Source: Albugo candida
Lineage: Eukaryota; Oomycota; Peronosporomycetes; Albuginales; Albuginaceae
Length of the DNA stretch: 64,000 nt
Assembly (NCBI GenBank): GCA_905220665.1
Contig: CAJNAR010000144.1
Span: 806,001 to 870,000 of the forward strand
Direction of reading: 5' to 3'
Translations under genes and position numbers: made by a program
Notes under the pieces: generated by a model
Databases searched by the model: none
What the model saw: the letters and a program-made list of their open reading frames with translations, nothing else
What the model was told of the DNA's origin: nothing
Part shown: in pieces, positions 10,783 to 21,268 of the stretch
Numbering within the stretch: position 1 is the stretch's first letter
Layout: every line of letters starts with the position of its first letter

Positions 10783-13700
10783 ATGGCAAGTGGCGCAGTA
10801 TCACGGCAAAATCCTGATCTTGATCGCATGAATGCTCCGGGTATGCATACTAATTCCGATTGCACTGCTACTATGACTGCCATGTTCTTTTCGATCCCTA
10901 GATTCTCAGAAATTTTATAGCTTACTGAATAACCTTCAGGCTCTATCGTATTTCGAAGATGAAATTTCTCGATTCCATCAATCTTCGTTCTCTCCGGGTA
11001 CCTTGTTACGAAGGTTCAGTCTAAATGGGGATGGCCAGCTGGATATGAGAGAATTCATATTGGCGATGAAACGTCTGGAGATAATTGTCGATGTTGAGCG
11101 TGATATGGGAACCATTCCAGCTTCTGTTCGTGGAAGAGAAATGTTTTTGCTTTTTTGCCCGACAAGCTCACGTAAACTAGGTGAGCTACTACTGCCTGCG
11201 ATGTTCTTAAAGAGACGATTTTGAGATTGCTGTGCTTAGATATAGACTTTTTTTGTCGGATCATGAAAGAATGGTACCTAAAGTTGATGCAATTGCGTCA
11301 AAAGAAAGACTCGTCGATGATCACGAAACCTTTGTCACCAAAAAATACCGCAAGAACTCCTGTTTTCACACCATACGCTGTCGAAACCCCGAACCAAACT
11401 TTTCCGGATTCATTCGGAGAGCTGTTTAATGAAAAGAATTCTATCGATACAATGAGCGACGCGACAACATTATGGAAGCGAATTCGAGGGACACTTGTTC
11501 AAAATCTTGACAAATTGAGCCAGCTTTTCTTCAGAATGGATGTCACATGTAGTGGTAGCATCAGTCTTGACGAGTTTGAACTTGCACTCACCCACATTGG
11601 AGTTCATCTTGCCACACAGGATTTAAGCAAATTTTATGCAGCTCTTTCACCCAAATTTAAAGATTTCTCATCCCACTTCTCTTCCATAAATGAGAATCAA
11701 TCAGCTCAAACATTTGGGATTCGATACGCAGCTCTGCTATCCATAATACTGAATACTTCCCATCAAACTTCTACTACTAATGGCACGGCACCTTCAAGAC
11801 CAACCACACCTGATACAACTCGTCCTCTACATTCAAATATGGCATTGAAGACCACCACAAGACTGTGGGATGTGCTTCAAAAGTCTATTGAAAGGCTGGA
11901 ACCGATTCTGATGCGTTACATTCGGACCCATCACCGCAGTATCTCGGCGGATACATTTCGTGATTGCTTGCTTCGTAGTGGGGTCTCGTTGAGCAACTCC
12001 GATTATGCTGGTCTTCGGGTCTTGCTTATGCCTTTCACAGATGCAGATGATTGCATTATTATGCAGAAAATTCTGCAGGCATTAAAAAATCAAGGAAATT
12101 ATGAGGATGCCGAGGTAATCGCCACTGGGATCCGCGGAATAGCCCCTTTACGCACAGGAAAGAAGACTATATTCAAGTCGGCTTCACCGTGTTCAGCAAA
12201 TCCTATTGCAGCTGGAAAAACAAATGAGGAACGTAACGCTGCGGCTACTCGGACCCTTGTCAAAGTGTGCGATGAAAACCGCTGGAAGGATAACGTGCAG
12301 CAATCAATGGTAGGTTACGACTCTACAGGAACACAACAGCGAAACGATACCGTCGACGGTGACCGAGTACAATATAGTTTGGAGAAAAGGATCTTGGGAC
12401 GATTAGATCAGCTACAGAAACAAAAAAGTTTTTTAAATTGCTCTATTGAGACCACATTTCCAGGGGATCGCTACGGAAGAATTACAAGTGGACAACTACG
12501 AGAGAATCTAGTACAAATTAATGTTTTAGCTCGACATGCTGAACTTGAAGCTCTATTTTGGTGTCTGGATCCACAAGGACATGGTTTTATCGTGAATCAT
12601 GACTTACATAATCACTTGCGTGATATTGCTTCCGCGAAGCAATCCCGGTTTGGAGGAAATCAACATCGATCGAAGGAAAATGAACAATTGCAAACAAACT
12701 GTACCAATTCGACGTCATCTCATGATAGTGCACCACATCTGTTGATAAATACTTCTCTTGTTCCAGAAGGCCGACAGATTGATCGGGCAGTTCAGAAGGT
12801 GCTGGAAGTACTTGTGCAGAACTATTCCGACGTGCTACAACGCTGCTATGAGTCACATAACTCAGACGGCAACAAGGGCTCAGTCCGAGTCACAAGGAAC
12901 ATGCTTCTCCGCATCATATACGATCTTGGAGTACTTGGAGCACCATCCGACCTAGAAGCTGCTGTATCTGCGATTATGGATTGTGATTATCCAGGACAGA
13001 CAGAAGATGGAATTGATATACAACACTTCGAATCGAGATTAAATCTGCTAACTAGTGATCTCTTATCCCCGCGGAACCGACGTAATCATTGCTCTACGAC
13101 TTCAGTATTATTGGCACCTATGGAAGATCAAAGATGGCAAAATAGCTCTAGTGATCCTGCGTATCAAACTGGCTCACAAATACAAAGTACGAACCGGCTT
13201 GGTGAAAGCGTTTACCACACAAGACGGCGAATGAACCAGTCGCATCCTGCCACTCGATCTACGATTGAATTAACGGAACATGACCTTGATGCAAGAGATG
13301 GCAATCAGAACACGATCGATACGTCACGTCATCTCGAAACGCCAATGTCAGGCTATTGTCGGCAGCGGACGAGTCTTCTTGCAATAATATCAATCATTCA
13401 AGATATTCTCGAACGACGAGCAGAGCTGAAGTCTATTCTGAACTATCATCGCAACACGGGTGTGAATGGCGACATACCAGTGGAAGATTTGGCAGAAATC
13501 TTTTTGTCTTCAAGACTGGGTTTGAATTTTTCAACCACCTCGACAAGTGGAATCTCCGTGCACGACTTTTTACGACTTTTGTTCTCACCGGAAGAAGGCG
13601 ATAGTCAGCAACACGAGAATCGCAAAACAATCGAATTTCTGGACTTACTACGACTTATAAGTGGTCTTTATTCCAGGTTGACAAAAGAGCAAGGAGCCCT

Positions 13701-14298
13701 TCTTTACAAGTCGCGCGGCCAAGAAAATGACTTTGAATTGCCGAATCAGCCTTTAAACCGACAGAATGATTACAAAAGATCAGCACTTTATGGCTCGATA
13801 CTGAATAAACTTGGCTCAAACAAGTGCCAGCTTCGAGACCTTCTTTTTCCGAGTCGGTACACAACCAATGGGTTGACATATGAGCAAAAGCAGAGTGCAG
13901 CTATCCTGCTACGTCACCAGTTTAAGGCTGTAGCGGCCACATCGCAAGGTGTTATCAGTCTCCCATATGGAGACTATGAGAGTATCTGTACTCTTCCAAA
14001 TCTGCGCAATATCTGCTATCGTCTCGGGCTGGATTTGACCCTACAAGAACTTGAATTGGTCATGAGAGAAGTTGATCCGGAACAAAGTGGATACTTCTCA
14101 TCATTAAGCTTGCTCTATTTTCTCTTCCGAGTGGCTGAAACCGCGGTACATGGACAATGTCAACAAGAAAATAGCAGGTATTCAACTTTGGACAGGGTGA
14201 AGAGCTGTGAGGACAATCGTCGCCCTGGTAGCTCTCATTCACATAGCAGTCGTAGGAGTACCCCTCGATCAGTCACGAACTCTCTGCACAATGATTGA
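10783..14298 (+). CDS. Large EF-hand protein of unknown function
   Basis: Three exons (10783-10840, 10902-11180, 11240-14298) give 1131 residues. The introns are 61 and 59 nt; the first contains a TACTAAT branch-like site. EF-hand-type loops are recognisable in exon 2 (LNGDGQLDMREFILAMKRL) and near the start of exon 3 (DVTCSGSISLDEFELAL). Several degenerate versions occur further on, such as LDPQGHGFI and VDPEQSGYFS. Between them lie Ser/Thr/Asn/Gln-rich linkers. There is no signal peptide, membrane segment or enzymatic domain. The canonical loops should bind calcium; the degenerate ones may be structural. The many paired EF-hands in one long chain suggest a calcium-responsive scaffold, possibly flagellar or cytoskeletal, which is inference. 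Confidence 0.82.
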
Positions 14299-15153
14299 GA
14301 TAGCAATGTGAAATATAGTCCAGTTTTTTCTAGATTATCAGCATACAAGCATCCTTGAGGCTCTGCATAGGTGTCTCAGAGGTTTCGGCGCGCTACTCAC
14401 AATCACAATATTATGCTTAAGTATAATCCACTTCTATTTCTCAGAGCCTCTCACACGTTATACGCTTCTTACAGGCTACCATGTCTCGTGCTAGACAAAA
14501 AAAAATCTATTTGGAGCTCCGAGCACATGAACTTCTCAGTCCAAGCGTACTAGATAATGGAACTTCCTCCCACGTTCATTGGTATGCACGCAAACATTTT
14601 TTGATGGCTTCTTTAGCCTCTTTCTAATTAGTGATGTAGCATCTTCCTTCAAATCAGGAGCCCCGACTCGGGTCAACCAAACTCAATAATGCTTCTACTA
14701 AAATGTTGTAGCGATAAACGTCAAGGCAGTCTCCAACGTTTAACATATTCGCAATCCTTCCCACGACGTGGGTTTTGAATGTTTGCTTATGCTTGTATCT
14801 AAATTCATGCTTCCATGCTCATTGAACATTTTCGCAAAGGTCGCAGCGATGAATGATCTGGCGAGGTCGCCCTGTGAAGCATCTTCTTATCATGTACTTC
14901 TCACCCACTCATGAAGCCGATAGTCGCTGCTGAGTGGTAAGAAGACACGGCGGACGCATCTTGGCTTTTATCCCGATAGAATCCCTTATGTTGCCAATTG
15001 CACTTTTGTTCCTTCAATAAAATAGATGAACGAAGTGGCCGGATAAGCGTCAAGCATTTTGGAACGAAGCTGGCATGCTGAGTTAAGAAAGTGCGGAGGG
15101 ATATCATTGGGCTTACGATTTCGAATTGGACGCTACTATCGGGGGCTACTTTT
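14299..15153. other. Intergenic stretch with no confident gene
   Basis: Only short frames are present. The longest is a minus-strand stretch ending at 14901 that overlaps the last exon of the probable gene at 15154-16287 in another frame. I see no RNA gene or repeat. Confidence 0.4.
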
Positions 15154-16287
15154 TCATGATGAGCCGTATATTCCTCTCGGAGCTTCACTTTTTTGAGAAA
15201 AGCGAAGCAGACTCTGTCTACTAGCAGGCTGTCTAAAAGTGTTTTCCTTACTCGCTTGTGAAATCACGAGCCTAAACACTAGTAACGAGAACTCACGGAT
15301 AGCAAGAACTTCATTTGATAGTCACCGAATTGAACCTGACGAATAACTGTAACATTTTTCTGGTCTCAATAATAGCACTCTTGATCTACAAGTTGCATGT
15401 GCATAGTAGAATTCTAATTTTGCACCAAGTAATAACGAAGGCGCTTTCTCCCGCACACATCGATTGTCAGAATTGAGAAGAATGAGCCAAACTTACTGAA
15501 GCATGAGAATGTTACCTTGTACTTGCTTTTAGATAGAATCTATCCTGGTCAGCTTTTGAATATGTGATACCCAACATTCCCCAAATTGCGTCATGCTCGA
15601 GCGTCAGTGTTAACCAAGCAATCATTAAAAGCAGCATCCGCTTCCATCTTGCAATCAACATACGTTTGATCAGCAATGTATTCGTTTGATTTGCCATCCG
15701 TTCGGGCACTTGCTGCAAATAAAAGCGCAGGTTTTCTCGGTCGTACGGAAGCTTCCATTTCGTTTGTTTAGTAGATGCAGATAATTCTAACCTTTTACAT
15801 TGCCAACGTACGACTTGTTGTTGAAGTAGAATGAGGGACTCGTACAAATGCAGCTGCGGGCGGAAGGCAACAACTACATTTTGATGCTCGATGAGATCTA
15901 CAATGCTTGCGCTTTTTGTATTAATGATTGCATTTCAACTCGTGATGCGCAGTGTCTGAGCCATATAACTACTTTTGCAATTATTGTTCCCCACTTGATT
16001 CGAAGATACTTTAGCAGGTTTAGATTTGATCAGAAAAAAAGCTCATCGTGATCGGGCATGCTCTTGCCACACCGTGTGGCATGCTGACAATTTGGAGGAG
16101 GCGGATCTGAAGTCCTGAACGACTTGACGTGCTTGGAATTCTTCAATGAGTGGATATCGCGCACAAAACAAGAAAGCCAATTTTGGTCTGAGCGAGCCTC
16201 GATTGAAGCAAATTCATGCAGGTACAAACTCCTGGTTGAACCCACTGATTGAAGCATAAATCTGATGTCGACACAAGTACGTGTCAT
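15154..16287 (-). CDS. Probable four-exon gene, product unrecognised
   Basis: Exons 16287-16073, 15911-15523, 15443-15326 and 15271-15154 join in phase to give 279 residues. The introns are 161, 79 and 54 nt with GT-AG ends, and the last has a TACTAG branch-like site before TTTAG. Exon 2 is open for about 130 codons and reads like folded helical protein (VDLIEHQNVVVAFRPQLHLY, then a Lys/Arg-rich helix and a Leu/Trp-rich segment). Exon 3 continues it (LLLGAKLEFYYAHATC). The C-terminus is basic and Ser/Gln-rich. I do not recognise the family. The assembly rests only on frame, phase and splice signals; a plus-strand reading of part of exon 1 is also open, so the first exon is the least certain. 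Confidence 0.5.
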
Positions 16288-17992
16288 GGATAATTGAAGC
16301 GATTTTTAATCGCTATCACATCAGACGCAGGAGCGATGCAGTGAGTGCTCTATTCCGGCCATATAGCTTTACTGAGAGTAATACTTTCACCTTCAGATTT
16401 CTATTAGAGACTTTGGGATGTCATTTTGATGGCATACGATGCCGTATCCACCTCGATAGAGGTTAGCATGGATTGCAAGAAAAATAAAGTATTTCATGAA
16501 ATCGAGCGATAAGAGTATTATCACGTTGTTTTCTTCCACTGTTTTCTCTTTTAGTCTTCCGTCGATGGTCCGGTCGCGCGTGTTTAACTCAAATACTTCA
16601 AAGCAATTAATAACGGACGACGAAGCATTCCGAAGCAGCCATTCCACATTCATAGAGATACACCCAGTATAGAGCACCTAAGAAAGCTCCACCCGACAAA
16701 GCCCGGCCACGAAGAAAAAAATCAATGATCTTTAAGAAAAGGAAATGAAGTTCTTAACAAAGAAGTCCAAAAAGTAAGACTTATGTACGTAGATCTCGAA
16801 GAAAAAGTCGTACGACAATATGCGATAGCTACGTAAGCAGATATCACGCACGATCTCTCGTGGTAGCTGGAGACGAGTGAGTATCGTCACCGACCGAATC
16901 AAATGCTGAGCAGCAAAATTCCGACAGATTGGGACATAATAGTCCTGTAGAATTCGATGATGAATACATACAAAGCTTTTCCACAGTCTCAAAAAATACA
17001 GCATTCAATGAAGATAGGTTTTGATGCCAGATCGATGCGTACGTGCATCTAATGAGGAATTTAGCGACAGATAAAGTGCTTGGCATATTTATTGTGTACA
17101 ATGCATACTACCCTTAGCAAGCAAAAGTAGCTGATTTGGGTTTAGAATATAAATATATCTATTCCAATTTCTGTATCAACAGTTCGAATATGACCATGAG
17201 ATCCTTGTACTAAAGGCACAATATTTCGTGTAAAGTTACCATTACGTATATCCGGTGCATGATCTTATCAATTTTTCAATCGGTCTGCTAGCTCCTTTTT
17301 TCTTTCTCTGGCCGTGATGCTTCTCTTATCAACTGATAAATTGTGACAACCGACACTATGATGGTTTTCATCGCGCTGAGTAAAGTTTGTGACAGTCGGA
17401 ACTTTTGTGCCGTTTGCCTCACAGTGCGGCCTGCTCCATCTTGACACTATGAAAGAGAGCATTCATCAAAAAGCTACGGACTTTGGATACCACGGTCGGT
17501 ACGATTTGCATGTAATTGACCGATTTTCTAGTGAAGTAAGTTGCTGTATATCACGATTTTTGTGCCCAGGTCGAGTACTGTTGAGACCTTCGGTCCGAGT
17601 TTATTGGACCGAACGATTCATGAATACAATACTACCATAAGATCTCTGTTGGATACACGCGGTAGTATATTTACAATTACGCCATCGGTGCTCAGCCCTT
17701 CGTCCCGCTCTCACAGTTTAGTATATTTTGATTCAATACTTCACTTCACATTTCGCAATATCGCAAGGTGTATTTAGGTCATTGTCCGCTCAGACAATGT
17801 TTTCAGGAGAGGAGTCAGATTGCAATAAAAGTCCGTCAATTATAAGCTTTTTGCTTAGCGGGTGATCGGCGGTGCGAACTTATTGGTAATCGGATTTCGC
17901 ACATAAAACGAATCTCAAACGGAAGATATCCGGACGTAGCACAAGTACGAAATCAAGCTACTTGCTGTTCATCTCATAAGTTCGTGACGAGA
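16288..17992. other. Gene-poor stretch with short coding-like pieces
   Basis: The longest frames are 60-94 codons. Coding-like pieces are seen on the minus strand at 16732-17004 and on the plus strand at 17389-17777. The plus-strand pair is separated by a possible GTAAGT...CCCAG intron of only 34 nt that does not keep the frame. I could not build a gene. Confidence 0.35.
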
Positions 17993-19408
17993 ATGCCGCT
18001 CGAGTCGACGGTTTTATGGTACATTTGTTGCCACTTATTTCTATGAGATATTCGACTGAATTCGCGCTAGTTTGGATAACTCAGAATGGATGCGCAACGG
18101 GGACTATGCACCATCTCGTCTTGTGGCGCAACACGATGCTGCAAGCATGTTATGTGGGGCTAAAATACAATCCCATCCTGAAAGTACTGTTGGAGTTATC
18201 GCAATGGCGGGGAAAAGGTCTTCTTTGATTCACTAACTGAAGACCAAAAACTAATCGGTTTATGTACTAGTGTACAATTGCTAGCGTCTCCAACAGATAG
18301 CATGGGAAGTTTATTGAATGCGATACACAGTGTCACTATCAACGGAACTGTTAATTTCTCCAACTCCATCCAAGTTGCGCAACTATCCTTGAAGCATCGC
18401 TGCAATAAGAAAGGTATATACTAATGAAGTGCCAGGTAGTTGGCGGTTTGATTTAATTGCGATCGTGATAAATAGGAGCACAGCGAATTGTCGTGTTTGT
18501 AGGATCTCCGGTGGCTGAAGACGATAAAGTGTTGATTAAGATTGGAAAGCTATTGAAGAAAAATAATGTAAAGCAGGCACATCATCATAGTATGCGTCGT
18601 GTAACAGTTCTTTCGATAGATCGCAGTGCATGTTGTGACAATGGGAGATATTCCCGGTAATGATGAAAAGTTGCAGGCTTTCGTGGATGCTGCCAACAGC
18701 AATAATAACAGGTACGATTTCGCTCTGAGTTTTAGGAGAAGTCTGTCACTACCAAAAACATTTTAGCCATCTCGTGCACATACCAATTGGAATGATGCCA
18801 TCAGATGTACTAGTTTCTTCACCAGTTATTCGTGGCGAGGATGCTGCGACCAATGTAGTTGGGGGTGCTGCCGGCGAGACATTCGCTGAGTATGGTGGAG
18901 TGGATCCTTCAATGGACCCAGAGTTGGCACTTGTAAGCAGTAGTTTTGACACGGATCTTCTCATCCTAAGCATAATTTTAATAAGGCTTTGCGGGTATCG
19001 ATGGAAGAAGAACGGGCACGTCAGGAGGCAGCACAACAAAAAGCGGCCGAAGAAAGCGCAAATCAGAATGCTGCACAAGCGCCACCGCCCAACGCCAGCA
19101 AAGAGAATCAGAATGAAAGAAATAATCCTGTAAATCTTGTAGCAACCACGTCAAGTACTGTCAATGAAGCCGCCGCTGATTCGTCTTCAACGAAACTAGC
19201 AACCGATTCTACAGACAATGCCGCGAGGGAAGTTACGGCTCCACCTCCTGCGTTGAACTCACCTTTTATGGACGCTACTTTTGTCAATTCCCTCATTTCA
19301 GGTCTACCCGGCGTTGATCGCAATGATCCTCGTATCCAGGCTTTCATTCAACAACACTCCCAACAAAGTGAGAATAGTGAGAAGGATGAGGAAAAAAAAG
19401 AGATGTAA
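17993..19408 (+). CDS. RPN10: 26S proteasome ubiquitin receptor RPN10 (PSMD4), with an apparent frameshift
   Basis: Six exons: 17993-18018, 18071-18413, 18476-18567, 18620-18711, 18767-18932 and 18986-19408. They encode a start of MPLESTVLC, then DNSEWMRNGDYAPSR (von Willebrand A domain) and FVGSPVAEDDK. Next come VVTMGDIPGNDEKL, a UIM (DPELALALRVSMEEE) and a family-type C-terminus (LISGLPGVDRNDPR). The protein docks polyubiquitinated substrates on the proteasome lid/base junction. Within exon 2 the frame breaks at GGGGAAAAGG (18209-18218). Upstream the frame is correct through VIAMAGK; downstream the family sequence KVFFDSLTEDQK continues one base back. One missing base, or a -1 shift, restores everything including all splice phases. 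In an essential gene a sequence or assembly error is the simplest explanation. Confidence 0.9.
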
Positions 19409-19481
19409 TAAACTTGTTGAAAATTACATTAGTACCCATATTTTGGCGTGCACAATTAGCACTTGTTCTGTGGCATAAACC

Positions 19482-21218
19482 ATGTCAAATATTTACAATA
19501 CAGAACCAGCAACAGAAGGGAAGATTCTCTTCCATACGTCCTTTGGCGATCTGGACATCGAATTATGGCCGATGCAGGCTCCCAAAGCATGTCGAAACTT
19601 TGTTCAGCTTTGCTTGGAAGGGTATTATGACAACACGATTTTCCATCGACTGATTCCCAACTTTATGATTCAAGGCGGAGACCCCACTGGAACAGGAAAG
19701 GGTGGTGAATCAATCTACGGTGAGGCATTCAATGATGAGTTTCACAGTCGACTTCGTTTTACACATCGCGGTCTTCTGGCGATGGCAAATGAAAATTGCC
19801 CAAATTCCAATCACTCTCAGTTTTTTTTCACCCTGGATGCGTGTGATTTTTTACAAAAGAAGCATACAATTTTCGGCAAAATCACGGGTAATACCATTTT
19901 TAACCTTTTGAGCGTCAGTAATTTGGAAACGGATGCTACAAATGATCGACCTGTAAATGCTCCACGGCTGCTCAAAACAGAAGTATTATGGAATCCATTT
20001 GATGATATCATACCAAGGTACAGTAGACTTTTTTTCTTTTCTTTTCTCATCCATCTCATGTGTACTACTGATCGATACATAGAGAGATCGCATCTACAAC
20101 CAAAACGACAAAGCAATCGGCAAGTCAGACAGTTAGAAAAGGAATAAATAATTCAAATTTATTATCATTCGGGGACGAAGAATCTGCAAGTTCTGCCACG
20201 GTTTTGAAAAAAGTTGATTGCGAGTTTGAGAAAAAACCCGCCAAAGTCATGAGAAGCTCACATGATGTTCTAGAAGACAAACATTTGAAGCAAGATGTAG
20301 ATCCTGATATTCAAGCAGCGATCGATAAAGCCAAGAGAAAGGTGGAGAAGTCCAAGCTTGCACTAGAAAAACTCAAAGCGAAGGCAAGTGCACAAACAAA
20401 AGTGCTGGTAACTGATGCTATGTCCGATGAATGTTCAAAAGCGATAACAAAGGATTCGAGTCATGAAAGCAGCGACGACGAATCAACAGCCATATCGGAA
20501 GAAAGCAAGAAAACCACCAAGTCCAGTAGAAAGAGGAAAAAGTCGGACGACTTGTCCGCTTTAGATGAATACACCCAATTACGACAAGAGCTACGCAAGT
20601 CAAATCCAGCTATACCGGTCATAGTTGGAGACAAAGCGCAGCAACTGAAAGAGCAGGAAGAGAGTCAAGAAGTACTTGCACCGTCACAACAAAATCGAAA
20701 AAAGCTTTTCCAACGTCGAAAGTCAAGGATGGCTAGTCGTCAGGCGAAAACACTCCAGCGATTACAAGAATTCCGAAGAACTCTTGCTAAAGCACGGGCT
20801 GAAGCAAAATTGAAAGAAAAGCAAATAATAAAGGAAGCCCATCCAGCTGAAACGATCTCAGACACAACGAAGAACGAGGAAGAAGGATATCATGGTCAAC
20901 TCCTCGAGCAAGATTCAGACAAAGAAGAAACAGAGACGAGTGAAACAGGTGCCAGTTCCACCGGTCTTGATTTTTCTTGGATGGCGTCCAAACTCAAATT
21001 CAAAAAGCACATTGATGTATGTTTGTGAATGGATCAAGTGTTTCCACTCACCACCTAAGTTTGCTTGTATCATGTAGGATCAATACCGGTCCGCCCTGCA
21101 TCCTGTTGATGTAAGTTTGCACTTGCCCGACGTGATGTTGTCCTACTATAATGATAAATGCTGTGCCGACACGTAGGATTATGTCACCATCGACACGCGA
21201 AAAACACAAGGCAGATAA
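19482..21218 (+). CDS. CWC27: Spliceosome-associated cyclophilin CWC27
   Basis: Four exons (19482-20017, 20083-21016, 21078-21110, 21177-21218) give 514 residues. The N-terminal 180 residues are a cyclophilin-type prolyl isomerase starting MSNIYNTEPATEGKILFHT, the hallmark of CWC27. It contains PKACRNFVQLCLEGYYDNTIF, IQGGDPTGTGKGGESIYG, SQFFFTL and NPFDDIIPR. The next exon continues with LLSFGDEE, as in CWC27. A long Lys/Glu-rich charged region leads to a short conserved tail (FSWMASKLKF, then DDYVTIDTRK) that needs the two small 3' exons. It is a component of catalytically active spliceosomes. It ends 50 bases from the stop of the convergent NADPH oxidase gene. Confidence 0.94.
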
Positions 21219-21268
21219 GAAGCAACGGCTCACAATTTCATCTGTATGAATTTAGCGAACATCAAGGT

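Noticed and set aside
14901..15250. Minus-strand open frame of about 120 codons as the last exon of the 15154-16287 gene
   Set aside because: It needs a weaker acceptor, while the chosen exon uses a canonical TTTAG with a branch-like site and ends cleanly at 15154.
16080..16735. Plus-strand exons (VLNDLTCLEFF and onward) as a separate gene
   Set aside because: Joining needs a 33-nt intron and an internal stop bypass; the minus-strand model has normal introns and consistent phases.
18209..18218. Programmed -1 frameshift site in RPN10
   Set aside because: The zero-frame codons GCG GGG AAA do not form a classical X XXY YYZ slippery site; a missing base is simpler. Kept as a finding only.
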